This document shows, piece after piece, positions 17,514 to 27,134 of a stretch of 64,000 nucleotides of DNA; position 1 is the stretch's first letter, and every line of letters starts with the position of its first letter. The notes beneath the pieces were generated by a model, which was not told where the DNA came from, did no database searches, and saw only the letters and a program-made list of their open reading frames with translations. Position numbers and translations under genes: made by a program. Origin of the DNA: Vibrio zhanjiangensis (lineage in GTDB: Bacteria; Pseudomonadota; Gammaproteobacteria; Enterobacterales; Vibrionaceae); NCBI RefSeq assembly GCF_030161235.1, contig NZ_BSPW01000024.1:62001-126000 (forward strand), given 5' to 3'.

Positions 17514-19646
17514 ATGGGCGCAGCCTATTCCAAGACGGACGCATTTTTTCAAAGTGCGGTAGAAAGTTCTCAGATATTATTGCGGTTAATGGGCATCACA
17601 TGCTCGCTTCCTACTCAGCCGCAGGGAAATGGCCTAAAAAACTGGCTAAAAGCAGCCTCACTTAAAACAGATGGCCAACTGAGATTAAAAAAACTCAGCC
17701 AAGAAAAGCTAACGACTGCCCACCTTCCTCTTGTCTATCAAACCAAGGATGGACAGTTTGTGGTTCTGGCTCGGCTGTCAGAAGATCAGGCTTTGATCCA
17801 AAAGGTGGACAAGCCGATACCGGAAGTGATTTCAAGACAAGACTTAAAACAGCAGTGGGCGGGTCAGACTATTCAGTATCATCAAAGTGGGGGTAAGTTT
17901 GATATTCGTTGGTTTATCCCTGAGTTTGTTCGCCACCGAAAGCTCTTGGGAGAGGTGCTGTTTTTCTCACTCTTACTTCAATTGCTAGCTCTGATCCTAC
18001 CGCTATTTTTTCAAGTCATTATGGATAAGGTCTTGGTTCATAATGCGCTATCCACCCTTGATGTGTTAGTTGTGGCATTGCTTGTGGTTGGTTTGTTTGA
18101 AGTGACCCTAAAAGGGTTAAGAGAATATTTGTTGGCTCATACAACAACACGAATCGATATACGGCTCGGTGTTAAGTTATTTAAACATTTACTCGGCCTG
18201 CCTTTACTTTATTTTAAAAACCGGCATGTAGGAGCCATCGTCACTCGGGTAAGAGAACTGGACAGTATTCGCAATCTTCTGACTGGCGCGGCGCTAACGT
18301 TACTAGTGGATGTCAGCTTTACCTTTGTATTTGTCGGTGTGATGTTCTACCTCTGCGCGCCGTTAACTTGGTTAGTTATCGCAACACTGCCAGTATATGC
18401 GTTTATCGCATGGGTAAGCTCCGGTTCTCTTAAACAGCGTATTGAGCATCAGTTCAGCTGCGGCGCTAAAAATACGGGTTTTTTGACTGAGTCGCTTAAT
18501 GGCGTAGAAACAGTCAAAAGCCTTGCTATCGAGCCTAGATTTGAAAGAAAGTGGGAAGGGCAAACTCAAGAGCTGGTCGAAGCAAACTTTTCTCGTCAAA
18601 GTTATCAAGCTCAAATCAGTCAATGGGTCACATTAGTTCAGAAGCTAACGACGGTCGGTGTGCTTTGGATTGGCGCACAGATGGTGATGTCACTGGAGCT
18701 GACCATAGGCCAGTTGATTGCGTTTAACATGATGGTCAACCATGTCAGTCAGCCACTCGCCAAGCTAGTTGAGCTTTGGCAGCAATTTATCCAAACTCGA
18801 GTTGCTGTCAATAACCTTGGTGAAATGCTCAATTTGCCAGCAGAGCAGGAAATGGGCCGACATGCATCAAGTCAGCCTTTTCAGGGTCATATACAGTTTC
18901 GCCACGTGTGGTTTCGATACCAGCCTCAATTAGCCCCAGTGTTAAAAGGACTGAGCTTGGACATTCGCCCAGGCGAATCAATCGGTCTAGTAGGGCCTTC
19001 TGGATCAGGAAAAAGTACCATCACTCGCGTGATTCAAAAGCTCTACTTGGCGGAAAAAGGCCATGTATTGATTGATGGTGTTCCAATTAACCAATGGTCA
19101 TCATCAGCGCTGAGAAAAAATATAGGTGTGGTGTTACAAGAAAACTACCTATTTCACCGCAGTGTGCGTGAAAACATTGCCATTCGTAGGCCAACAGCCT
19201 CTTTTGAGCAGGTGGTCGAAGCTGCCAAGCTTGCTGGTGCTCATGAATTCATTATCAAAATGCCCAAAGGGTATGACACCTTGCTAGCAGAAGGCGGCTC
19301 CTCTTTATCTGGAGGCCAAAAGCAGCGCATCGCGATCGCCAGAGCCTTAATGACCAAACCAAGAATATTGATCTTAGATGAAGCCACGAGTGCGCTAGAT
19401 GAAGAATCTCAACAAGTGGTGAATCGAAATATGGCAGCTATTTCGCGTGGCAGAACCGTCATAACGGTCGCGCACCGTTTATCGGCGGTTCGGAGATGCG
19501 ATTGTATTGCCGTCATTGAACAAGGTGAAGTCACAGAGCTTGGCACCCATGAGCAATTACTCGAGCAAAAAGGATGTTACGCCAGACTCTGGCATATACA
19601 GCAATCAAAACAACAGGAAACTAAAGTGAGTGAGCAAGTGCAATGA
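17514..19646 (+). CDS. Type I secretion ABC transporter, HlyB/RtxB-like (first of two)
   Basis: A 710-residue inner-membrane exporter ATPase. Residues ~20-140 form a C39 peptidase-like domain without a recognisable catalytic Cys, as in HlyB. Membrane helices follow (about 150-420: FFSLLLQLLALILPLFFQVIMDKVLVH). The ATPase has Walker A GPSGSGKST, signature LSGGQKQRIAIARAL and Walker B ILILDEATSALDEES. It closely resembles E. coli HlyB by eye. With the next two genes it has the same order as V. cholerae rtxB-rtxD-rtxE. It ends overlapping the adaptor gene by 4 bp. The ATG at 17514 has no clear ribosome-binding site, so the start is unsure. Confidence 0.9.
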   Translation: MGAAYSKTDAFFQSAVESSQILLRLMGITCSLPTQPQGNGLKNWLKAASLKTDGQLRLKKLSQEKLTTAHLPLVYQTKDGQFVVLARLSEDQALIQKVDKPIPEVISRQDLKQQWAGQTIQYHQSGGKFDIRWFIPEFVRHRKLLGEVLFFSLLLQLLALILPLFFQVIMDKVLVHNALSTLDVLVVALLVVGLFEVTLKGLREYLLAHTTTRIDIRLGVKLFKHLLGLPLLYFKNRHVGAIVTRVRELDSIRNLLTGAALTLLVDVSFTFVFVGVMFYLCAPLTWLVIATLPVYAFIAWVSSGSLKQRIEHQFSCGAKNTGFLTESLNGVETVKSLAIEPRFERKWEGQTQELVEANFSRQSYQAQISQWVTLVQKLTTVGVLWIGAQMVMSLELTIGQLIAFNMMVNHVSQPLAKLVELWQQFIQTRVAVNNLGEMLNLPAEQEMGRHASSQPFQGHIQFRHVWFRYQPQLAPVLKGLSLDIRPGESIGLVGPSGSGKSTITRVIQKLYLAEKGHVLIDGVPINQWSSSALRKNIGVVLQENYLFHRSVRENIAIRRPTASFEQVVEAAKLAGAHEFIIKMPKGYDTLLAEGGSSLSGGQKQRIAIARALMTKPRILILDEATSALDEESQQVVNRNMAAISRGRTVITVAHRLSAVRRCDCIAVIEQGEVTELGTHEQLLEQKGCYARLWHIQQSKQQETKVSEQVQ

Positions 19647-21028
19647 TAAATACAATAATAAATACAATAAAAATGGCACTCAAAGCCCAAAAGCGTGAGC
19701 CTCAATCGCCAAAACGCCCCCAACATGAATACGAGTTTTTACCTGCTTATCTCGAAGTGATTGAAAAACCGCCTTCGCCTTGGTCTAGACGTGTGGCCTT
19801 TACCATTGCGACATTCTTGCTGGTGACCTTGGTTTGGTCGATTATTGGCCAGCTCGACATCCATGCAAACGCACAAGGCAAGGTTATGGTGTCGAGCCAT
19901 AGCAAAGTTATACAAGCGTTAGAACAAGGTGAGGTTATTGCGATTAATGTTAGAAATGGTCAATATGTTCGCAAAGGCGATATTCTTATTCAGCTTAACC
20001 CTGCGGGCGCCGATGCGGAGTCGAGCCGATTGGCCGAGCAAAAAATTCGTTTTCAGTTGGACAAGTCGAGACTTGAGGCGCTGCTCTCAGACGCTCCATT
20101 AGAGCGCTTTAACCCTACGCGGGATGCCAATCGTGAGCTGATTGCCATCAGCCGTCAGCATTTGCAAAGTGAGTACACTGAAACGACTCAATTGCTGGAA
20201 AAAATTCAAGCTGAGCAGAATGTTAATCGAGCAGAGTTAAAAGCGAACCGCCAAGCGATTGCGGCGCTCAATAAACTTAAACAAAACATCACTACACGAC
20301 TCAATGCGCGTCAAGCACTGATGGAAACAAACTCGATTGCTCGGGTTGAGTTATTAGAACAAGAGAGAGAACTATTAGATGTAGAGCGCGACTTGAGTAA
20401 CTTAGAATCTCAAACCGAGGTACTTAGCGCGCAGGCAGCAAGTCTTGTTGAACAAAGAGAGACGCTTATTGCTCAAAAGCGGCTAGAGTATTTTGATGAG
20501 CTTAATCAGGTTGATGGTCGAATTGCAGAGCTTGAGCAAGAACTTGTCAAGGCTCGTGAGCGCCAGCGCATTCAGGCGCTCCGCTCCCCAGTAGATGGCG
20601 TAGTGCAGCAACTGAGTATTCATACCCTAGGTGGCGTGGCCTCTCCCGCTGAGCCTTTGATGGTTATCGTGCCCGAAAGCGCCGATCTCGAAGCAGAGGT
20701 CAATATTCTTAATAAAGACATCGGCTTTGTCATGGCAGGCCAAGCAGTAGAAATCAAAATAGATAGTTTTCCCTTCACCAAATACGGCACCATTTCAGGC
20801 GAGCTACTACACGTATCCAAAGATGCGGTAGAAGATGAGCAGCTAGGGTATGTGTTTCCTGCTCGAATTCGTCTCAGCAGCAACCAAATTTTAGTTAATG
20901 ATAAATGGGTAACGCTTGGAGCGGGGATGAGCTTAAGTGCTGAAATTAAAACTGGAACCCGCCGCATTATCGATTACTTGCTAAGCCCTTTGCAGCAGTA
21001 TCAGTCTGAAGCCATGAGGGAGCGCTAA
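19643..21028 (+). CDS. Type I secretion membrane-fusion protein, HlyD/RtxD-like
   Basis: A 461-residue periplasmic adaptor. A short cytoplasmic tail (PQHEYEFLPAYLEVIEKPPSP, typical of HlyD) precedes one membrane helix (about residues 50-70: VAFTIATFLLVTLVWSIIGQ). A lipoyl-like half-motif (GKVMVSSHSKVIQALEQGEV), a long coiled-coil hairpin (about 125-300) and a beta-barrel part (LRSPVDGVVQQLSIHTLGGV) follow. It bridges the ABC pair to an outer-membrane TolC, which is not encoded here. Translationally coupled to both neighbours (ATGA before, TAATG after). Confidence 0.93.
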   Translation: MINTIINTIKMALKAQKREPQSPKRPQHEYEFLPAYLEVIEKPPSPWSRRVAFTIATFLLVTLVWSIIGQLDIHANAQGKVMVSSHSKVIQALEQGEVIAINVRNGQYVRKGDILIQLNPAGADAESSRLAEQKIRFQLDKSRLEALLSDAPLERFNPTRDANRELIAISRQHLQSEYTETTQLLEKIQAEQNVNRAELKANRQAIAALNKLKQNITTRLNARQALMETNSIARVELLEQERELLDVERDLSNLESQTEVLSAQAASLVEQRETLIAQKRLEYFDELNQVDGRIAELEQELVKARERQRIQALRSPVDGVVQQLSIHTLGGVASPAEPLMVIVPESADLEAEVNILNKDIGFVMAGQAVEIKIDSFPFTKYGTISGELLHVSKDAVEDEQLGYVFPARIRLSSNQILVNDKWVTLGAGMSLSAEIKTGTRRIIDYLLSPLQQYQSEAMRER

Positions 21029-23073
21029 TGAACCCTCAACATCATATTCGGCCAACGGGCTTACTTTGTCTTGCTTATGTGGCGAAACATTTTGATAAAT
21101 CGGTAGAAATAAATCATCTGCAGCACAAACTCGGAGAGTCTGTCAGTGAGCTAGATTCGACGCAATTGTGTCGCTGCGCGTTGTGGGTTGGCCTTAAAGC
21201 GAAACAAGTCAGTTTGCGATTCGAGCAGCTCAATACCACACCGCTGCCCGCTATTGTTGAGCTTGATAATCAATTTTACGTTTTGCTCAAGGCCACAGAT
21301 TCGGATGTCACCTTGTATTGCGCTAGAACCAATCAAGTACGACGTTATTCTCACGAGGACTTTCAGGCGAGTTGGCAGGGTAATACCTATTTGCTTGCAG
21401 ACGGAGAGTTAACCGCTTCACAGACATCCTTCAGTTTTCGCTGGTTTTTACCTGCCCTTAAAAAGCATGTCAGTCAAGCGAGGAAAGTCATTTGGTTGTC
21501 ACTCTTTATTCAGTTGATCGCGCTTGCAACTCCGATTGTATTTGAAAATGTCATTGACAGAGTATTAGTCAGTCGTAGTGTGTCCAGTTTGCATGTTCTG
21601 GGTATCGCCCTGTTGGGCATGGCAATTTTTGAGCCCTTATTTAACTATATGCGCAGCTGGATGTATGCCAATCTTGCCAGCAAGCTGAATGCCGATCTTA
21701 GTGCAAGGCTTTATTCGCACTTAATTGCCTTACCCCTGAGTTATTTTGACCGTAGGCAAACAGGGCAAATTACCGCCAGAGTGCGTGAAATGGACCAAAT
21801 TCGCCAATTTCTCTCCGGCTCTGCGTTGACCATGGTGCTCGACTTAATTTTTATCGGGGTGTTTATTGCGGTCTTATTTGCCTATGCACCGCTGCTGACT
21901 TGGGTCGTGCTTGGCTCTTTGGTGTTGTACTTTCTATTTTGGTTAGCTGTGGGACCAGCTTTACGCGCTAAAGTCACCAAAGACTATGAAGCGACGGCAG
22001 ACAATACGGCTTTTCTGACCGAATCGGTAACTGGAATTGAAACGGTCAAAACCAATGCGTTGGAACGCAGTTTTGAAAAGCGTTGGCAAGCTAACTTGGC
22101 GAGGCAGCTTAAAGCAGGTTTTCACGCTCGGGTCGTTTCGATTTGGGCGGAGCAAGGTATTGGTCTGATCCAAAAATTTACTGCTGCACTAACGCTTTGG
22201 TGGGGGGTAAAACTGGTTTTAGAAGGTGAACTCTCACCCGGTGAGTTAGTGGCGTTTAACATGTTGGCAAGTCAAGTTACCCAGCCTATTTTACGCTTAG
22301 CTCAGGTTTGGCAAGATTTTCAACACACCCTAATTTCACTGCGCCGCGTTGGGGATATATTAGATGAGCCTCAAGAAGCAGGTAGTGAAGGTTTAGCCTC
22401 GATCCCTCAAATGAAAGGTCAAGTGGCTTTCCATCAAGTTCGTTTTCGTTACGACACAGACTCTCCTGAAGTATTGAAAAATCTCAGCTTGACCATCAAA
22501 GCAGGGGAGTTTGTCGGGATCACGGGTCGCTCTGGATGTGGTAAGAGTACTTTAACTAAGTTGTTGCAGCGACTATATACGCCAGATTCAGGCCAAGTGC
22601 TGGTTGATGGTATGGATCTCGCTATCGCTGATCCTGTTGAGCTAAGGCGCAACATGAGTGTCGTGCTTCAAGAAAGTTGCCTATTTGGTGGAACCATTGC
22701 CGATAACATTAAGCAATGTGTGCCCAATGCCACAGACGGAGAAGTCATTCACGCGGCTAAATTGGCGGGCGCTCATGAGTTTATTATCGAGCTATCTGGA
22801 GGTTATAACTCACAAGTTGGAGAAGGCGGCAGTCGTCTTTCTGGCGGGCAAAGGCAAAGAATCGCGTTGGCGCGTGCGTTAATGACCAACCCCAGAATAT
22901 TGATCCTCGATGAAGCCACCAGTGCGCTCGATTATGAGTCCGAAGCGGCCATTGTTTCGCGCCTACCCGAAATCACCAAAGGCCGAACCGTTATTAGCAT
23001 AGCGCATCGTTTATCAACATTAGCCCATTGCCATCGGGTGGTGGATTTAAGTGATAGTACTCAATACTCATAA
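21028..23073 (+). CDS. Type I secretion ABC transporter, RtxE-like (second of two)
   Basis: A 681-residue exporter ATPase, paralogous to the first. It also begins with a C39-like domain (GLLCLAYVAKHFDK; a Cys is present but not in a clear peptidase setting), then membrane helices from about 150, and an ATPase with GRSGCGKST, LSGGQRQRIALARAL and ILILDEATSALDYES. Both partners keep intact Walker A and signature motifs, so a heterodimer with two active sites is possible, as proposed for RtxB/RtxE. It starts on the last base of the adaptor gene stop. Confidence 0.9.
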   Translation: MNPQHHIRPTGLLCLAYVAKHFDKSVEINHLQHKLGESVSELDSTQLCRCALWVGLKAKQVSLRFEQLNTTPLPAIVELDNQFYVLLKATDSDVTLYCARTNQVRRYSHEDFQASWQGNTYLLADGELTASQTSFSFRWFLPALKKHVSQARKVIWLSLFIQLIALATPIVFENVIDRVLVSRSVSSLHVLGIALLGMAIFEPLFNYMRSWMYANLASKLNADLSARLYSHLIALPLSYFDRRQTGQITARVREMDQIRQFLSGSALTMVLDLIFIGVFIAVLFAYAPLLTWVVLGSLVLYFLFWLAVGPALRAKVTKDYEATADNTAFLTESVTGIETVKTNALERSFEKRWQANLARQLKAGFHARVVSIWAEQGIGLIQKFTAALTLWWGVKLVLEGELSPGELVAFNMLASQVTQPILRLAQVWQDFQHTLISLRRVGDILDEPQEAGSEGLASIPQMKGQVAFHQVRFRYDTDSPEVLKNLSLTIKAGEFVGITGRSGCGKSTLTKLLQRLYTPDSGQVLVDGMDLAIADPVELRRNMSVVLQESCLFGGTIADNIKQCVPNATDGEVIHAAKLAGAHEFIIELSGGYNSQVGEGGSRLSGGQRQRIALARALMTNPRILILDEATSALDYESEAAIVSRLPEITKGRTVISIAHRLSTLAHCHRVVDLSDSTQYS

Positions 23074-23223
23074 TGGTTTTACTATCAAAATCGGCGTTAT
23101 TAAACGCCTTGAACTCTATGATGAAAATCGGACTAGGTCGAAGAAATCGTGACTTTGGCCTACTATTCTTGCGCTTTACGTATATGCTTGTAATTATGCA
23201 GTTTATTCGAAGAAGATCTGGGT

Positions 23224-24477
23224 ATGGAAGGTAAGTCGCTCAAGCTAGCTTGGTGTGTTGTTGTGATTTGGATTTTGGGGATAGCAACCTTGATGTTTGC
23301 TTATCGCTCGAGTGTGGTCACAATGAGTCAGGTGAGCGAGCTAAGCAACAGTATTGATGAGATTAAATATGGCATGTTCCAAGAGCCTTCTTACCGAACT
23401 AGCCAGACTCAAGATCAAGCATTAAAGCTTCAAGTGATCCATGCGTTGCGCTTACAAATGGCTGCATCCTACGAGCAAAACTGGCTAACGCTGGATATGG
23501 GACAACTCTTGTATACAACAGATCGTTTTATTGAGCAAATGAAGGCATTTTTGGACAATGAACTTGAACTGGTGGCCTTAGTGGACCAAATCCAAGCATT
23601 ACGTGCCAAGTATCAAAAAGACAGTCAATTGTCGAATTATTATGCTGAGCTCGGTATGAACGTATTGGCCGCGTTGTTTAGTTCTAATCAATCGAACCCG
23701 CAAGTGTTTAGGGAAATAGACCAGATCTATGTTCAGTCTGAAACACTGCCTAAGTTACAGAAAAAGCATTTACAGCATTTGCTATCGAAAACATCGGCTC
23801 TATTGAGTAGTTATGCTCAAGGCAATTATGCGATCGAAAAGATCATGGATAACTCGATCTATTCTCAAATTGCTTTGGTCGAAAATGAATTTCATTCCCA
23901 GCAAAACCAGTTGGTTTTCGGTGGGTTAGTGTTAAGTGGACTATGTTTATTGGCCTTAATCGGTGTGAATTATCGTGTGGCGGCTGGCCAAGCAGAGCAA
24001 AGAACACTTGAGCCAGAAGAACAGGTACCTGAACACCTTGATGAACAAGTCAGCCAATATCAGGACTTGGAAACTGCCAATAAGAGTGAAGGTATACCTT
24101 TAGTCAATAGCGCACCAACAAATAATAATGAACCAGAGATTGATTTGGATGTCATGTTGGAGTCACTTGGTAATGACCATGACTCCGTCTGCATGCTACT
24201 TCAGGTATTTGTCGATGATCATACTGGAGATGCTGAAAAAATTGCCGAAATGTTGCATAACTCACCTGAAGAAGCCTTACGCAAAGCACATAGCCTTAAA
24301 GGCGTCGGGGGAAACCTAGGAGCGAAGAGGTTACGTATTGCAGCAGGGAACGTAGAGCAGGCGCTCAAAGAGGGGTCGGGCTCATTGACAGAGCTTCTTG
24401 CGGAGCTGAAGGTGCGCTTGGATAAGGCGATTAATGAAGCACAAACCTTTCTTAGCCAGCAAGAAAAAGTTGACTAA
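23224..24477 (+). CDS. Membrane-anchored Hpt-domain phosphorelay protein
   Basis: A 417-residue protein: membrane helix (about 8-26), a ~200-residue mostly helical periplasmic region, a second helix (about 232-250), an acidic linker, and a C-terminal Hpt domain. AHSLKGVGGNLGAKRL holds the phospho-accepting His. No histidine-kinase catalytic domain is present, so it should receive phosphate from a separate sensor kinase or response regulator. It lies 150 bp downstream of the secretion genes on the same strand and may tie their activity to a signalling relay (inference). Ends 3 bp from the convergent methyltransferase stop. Confidence 0.85.
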   Translation: MEGKSLKLAWCVVVIWILGIATLMFAYRSSVVTMSQVSELSNSIDEIKYGMFQEPSYRTSQTQDQALKLQVIHALRLQMAASYEQNWLTLDMGQLLYTTDRFIEQMKAFLDNELELVALVDQIQALRAKYQKDSQLSNYYAELGMNVLAALFSSNQSNPQVFREIDQIYVQSETLPKLQKKHLQHLLSKTSALLSSYAQGNYAIEKIMDNSIYSQIALVENEFHSQQNQLVFGGLVLSGLCLLALIGVNYRVAAGQAEQRTLEPEEQVPEHLDEQVSQYQDLETANKSEGIPLVNSAPTNNNEPEIDLDVMLESLGNDHDSVCMLLQVFVDDHTGDAEKIAEMLHNSPEEALRKAHSLKGVGGNLGAKRLRIAAGNVEQALKEGSGSLTELLAELKVRLDKAINEAQTFLSQQEKVD

Positions 24478-24500
24478 CACTATCCGGCAGTGTTGGTTTT
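24476..24500. terminator. Shared hairpin between convergent genes
   Basis: AACACT (24476-24481) and AGTGTT (24489-24494) pair around 7 bases; on the plus strand GGTTTTCTTT follows. It spans the stop of the Hpt gene and the end of the methyltransferase gene. Confidence 0.5.
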
Positions 24501-25097
24501 CTTTAACACTATCGTAAAATCGCTGGCCGAGTAATTATCAATAAGAGTCACGTTCGGTGTGAGTGTACGACAATATGAGACAACGGTTTCTTTATCGTAA
24601 GCTTGGAGAAGATTAGACTCACTAAAAACGTTTTTATCTAGTAGGTTGAAAATGATAGCTTCTCTCGCCGCATCGTACATGCGGGCTATCATACACTCCA
24701 AATAGTCCGTTTGACGCGTTCGGTAATTCAGTGAACCACTGGCGACAATGATGTCGAAGTCAGGTAGAGAAGTACGGCTAATGTCAGCAAATCTAAAGCG
24801 GCATCGAGATGTGCCGATACGTTTTTTGGCCTTCCTAAGAAATAACCAGTGTTGATCAATGCCGAGATAAAAAGTTAGGTGGTCTCTTTGACTGAGGTAA
24901 TCATACAGCTCTCCCAAACCACAACCCAAATCGAGTACGCGTTTATGTGAAAACTCAGCACTATTGGCGATGGCGTTAAAACGAATCCTTTGCTCTTCCT
25001 CAGTTGACCAGCCTTGCATCTTGTGATTGAGGTTTTGTCCACTATGACACCGATTACGATGAAAACGATATACCTTTAACCGATCGACAATATGCAT
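24480..25097 (-). CDS. Class I SAM-dependent methyltransferase
   Basis: A 205-residue soluble methyltransferase. VLDLGCGLGELYDYL (about residues 56-70) is the SAM-binding motif I, YLGIDQHWLFLRKAKKR supplies the acidic residue after beta-2, and FRFADISRTSLPDFDIIVASGSLNYR covers motifs II-III. The N terminus is basic (RFHRNRCHSG). The substrate (small molecule, RNA or protein) cannot be read from the sequence. It is transcribed alone, facing the Hpt gene. Confidence 0.85.
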   Translation of the reverse strand: MHIVDRLKVYRFHRNRCHSGQNLNHKMQGWSTEEEQRIRFNAIANSAEFSHKRVLDLGCGLGELYDYLSQRDHLTFYLGIDQHWLFLRKAKKRIGTSRCRFRFADISRTSLPDFDIIVASGSLNYRTRQTDYLECMIARMYDAAREAIIFNLLDKNVFSESNLLQAYDKETVVSYCRTLTPNVTLIDNYSASDFTIVLKKTNTAG

Positions 25098-25225
25098 AGA
25101 AGTTTACCTCAATGGAATAATGGGTACGCATATTTAATGCAAGCAAGATTCTTCAAGCCTAAATGATGATGGGTGATGATTGAAGAGCCTTGGGAAGGCG
25201 TATGTCAGAAGTTTGAGATGAAGCG

Positions 25226-25256
25226 CCAGATAAGCGCAATTGCAGCACTTATCTGG
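25226..25256 (-). terminator. Hairpin downstream of the NhaC-family gene
   Basis: CCAGATAAG (25226-25234) and CTTATCTGG (25248-25256) pair over 9 bp. No T-run follows on the minus strand, so it may be a weak terminator. Confidence 0.45.
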
Positions 25257-25266
25257 TTGAACGTGA

Positions 25267-26700
25267 CTAAGCGCGCTGTTGGGTCAATTCACCATTAGCA
25301 TCGATGCTATTAGTGCTGTTCGGCTCACATTTATCAATGAACCAACCCATGTAAGACGTAACTATAGTCACCAAAATACATACAAAGCTTAACCACATGA
25401 AAGGGGCATAAGACAGTGTAGCGACACCAAGAATGCTTGCCATATAAATGCCGTTGTCACTCCAAGGTACCATTCCTGAGGTGAGCGTACCTCCAAACTC
25501 AGCGTTTCTAGATAAGTTCTTGCGTTTGTATCCTAGGCGGTCGTAGTTCTTGGCGCATATTTTGGGCGTCAAAATCAAAGATACATACATAGCCGAACCA
25601 AAAACATTACCTAAGAAAGCGGTACCTATAGTGCTGGTTGCCAAAGAGCCTGCATTCTGGACGCGGCGTTCAAACAGTTTTGCAATGGTTTCTAGCACGC
25701 CGACTTTATCCAGCAATCCACCAAACCCCAAACCAAACACAATTACAGCGACAGAACCCAGCATGGAGGACATCCCTCCTCGATTGAGAATGGAGTCAAT
25801 GAAGCCTACACCTGATTCGATGTGAAAAGGTGCCCATGCAGTATTAAAGGCTTGTAGGAAGTCGACATCTTGAATCATGACTGCCCATATAATACCCAGT
25901 AGAGAACCAAAGCTTATGACCGGGAATGAAGGCATACGCATCGCAAGTAAACCTAGCACGATGACAACAGGAACAAACGAATAAGGGGTAATGTAAAATT
26001 GATTATCCATTGCCTCGATAACAGATTGCACTTGTGTCATATCTACATTGCCGGCGTAGTGAAAGCCAAATACAGTAAACATGATACCAGTGATGACATA
26101 GCTGATAAGTGCGATAGGCAGCATGCCTTTGATATGCTCCATCACTTCAACGTTTGACATAGATGAAGCCAGAATGACAGAATCTGATAGCGGTGACATC
26201 TTGTCGCCAAAGTAACAGCCTGACAATACGGCACCGGCTGTAATAGGGGCTGGAACACCTAAGCCTTGGCCTATTCCCATCATGGCTATACCCGCTGTAC
26301 CTGCTGCTCCCCAAGATGTTCCTGTTGCCAATGCCGTAAGAGAACAGATCACCATAGTTGCCAGAAGGAAGATAGATGGGTGAATGGCTTTCAGGCCGTA
26401 ATAAATAATCGTGGGTACGATACCTCCTGAGATCCAAGTGCCAACTAAAGCACCAACGGCCAGCAGGATCAATACTGCGCCAAGGCCGTTAGAAATACCG
26501 TCGAGCGCCGCTTTTTCAAGATCTTTATATTGGTGGCCTAGCCTGATGCCAAGAGCCATAATAACGAACCAACCAATATAGAGAGCCAACTGAATAGGCA
26601 AATCTAATTGAGCGGTAAACGAAAAAGCCATTAGTAAGAATAGACCTAATGCAACAATTACTTGCATCAAACTAGGCAAACGGGGAGTGAGTTGCGTCAT
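25267..26700 (-). CDS. NhaC-family Na+/H+ antiporter
   Basis: A 477-residue membrane protein with about 11-12 hydrophobic segments. Motifs such as TALATGTSWGAAGTAGIAMMG, GCYFGDKMSPLSDSVILAS and TLTSGMVPWSDNGIY are typical of NhaC. The start is set at ATG 26700 (MTQLTPRLPSL), which has AGAGG 7 bases upstream; the longer ORF from 26778 has no ribosome-binding site. Members exchange Na+ for H+, or malate/lactate with Na+/H+; some are predicted amino-acid carriers. It is divergent from asd, which makes an amino-acid role worth keeping in mind, but no lysine riboswitch was seen. Confidence 0.9.
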   Translation of the reverse strand: MTQLTPRLPSLMQVIVALGLFLLMAFSFTAQLDLPIQLALYIGWFVIMALGIRLGHQYKDLEKAALDGISNGLGAVLILLAVGALVGTWISGGIVPTIIYYGLKAIHPSIFLLATMVICSLTALATGTSWGAAGTAGIAMMGIGQGLGVPAPITAGAVLSGCYFGDKMSPLSDSVILASSMSNVEVMEHIKGMLPIALISYVITGIMFTVFGFHYAGNVDMTQVQSVIEAMDNQFYITPYSFVPVVIVLGLLAMRMPSFPVISFGSLLGIIWAVMIQDVDFLQAFNTAWAPFHIESGVGFIDSILNRGGMSSMLGSVAVIVFGLGFGGLLDKVGVLETIAKLFERRVQNAGSLATSTIGTAFLGNVFGSAMYVSLILTPKICAKNYDRLGYKRKNLSRNAEFGGTLTSGMVPWSDNGIYMASILGVATLSYAPFMWLSFVCILVTIVTSYMGWFIDKCEPNSTNSIDANGELTQQRA

Positions 26701-27134
26701 GCAGAGCCTCTTGTATGTGTTATGTCTCATAGGTCCCTTTTGAGCTATTTTGGGAACGCATTGAGAGTACTTACTCATTTTTATTTGGTGAGCACTTTAC
26801 ATTAGCTGGAATATTATTTCGAATAAATACCACTCTGATGTGATTTAAATCTATTGAACTATTTATACTTGGTTAAATATATTGAATTTCGTTATTATTT
26901 TTATTATTAATTGTAAGTGAATTGTTTTCATTGGGTTGTGGTTTTGTTGGTTTTGATGTAAATCTTCATCGCTTATGTCCAAAGCTTGAACTAGGCTATG
27001 TGGTTTTTAGCCCAGAAACTTACAAAGTCAGAAAAATAAACAGAAATAGATCAAATTTCGCTTGAGATTTTGCTTGGAAAATTGAAATATTGACTCGTTC
27101 CCCAAATTTAATTTTACACACGGAGAGTTGAGAA
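26701..27134. other. A/T-rich divergent promoter region nhaC-like / asd
   Basis: A 434-bp gap between divergent genes, very A/T-rich around 26820-26930. It must hold both promoters. I looked for a lysine-type riboswitch core and for a leader peptide and found neither. CGGAGAG lies 9 bases before the asd start. Confidence 0.5.

Noticed and set aside
26701..27134. Lysine riboswitch upstream of the NhaC-like gene or asd
   Set aside because: Searched by eye on both strands for the conserved core; not present, and the region is mostly A/T-rich.
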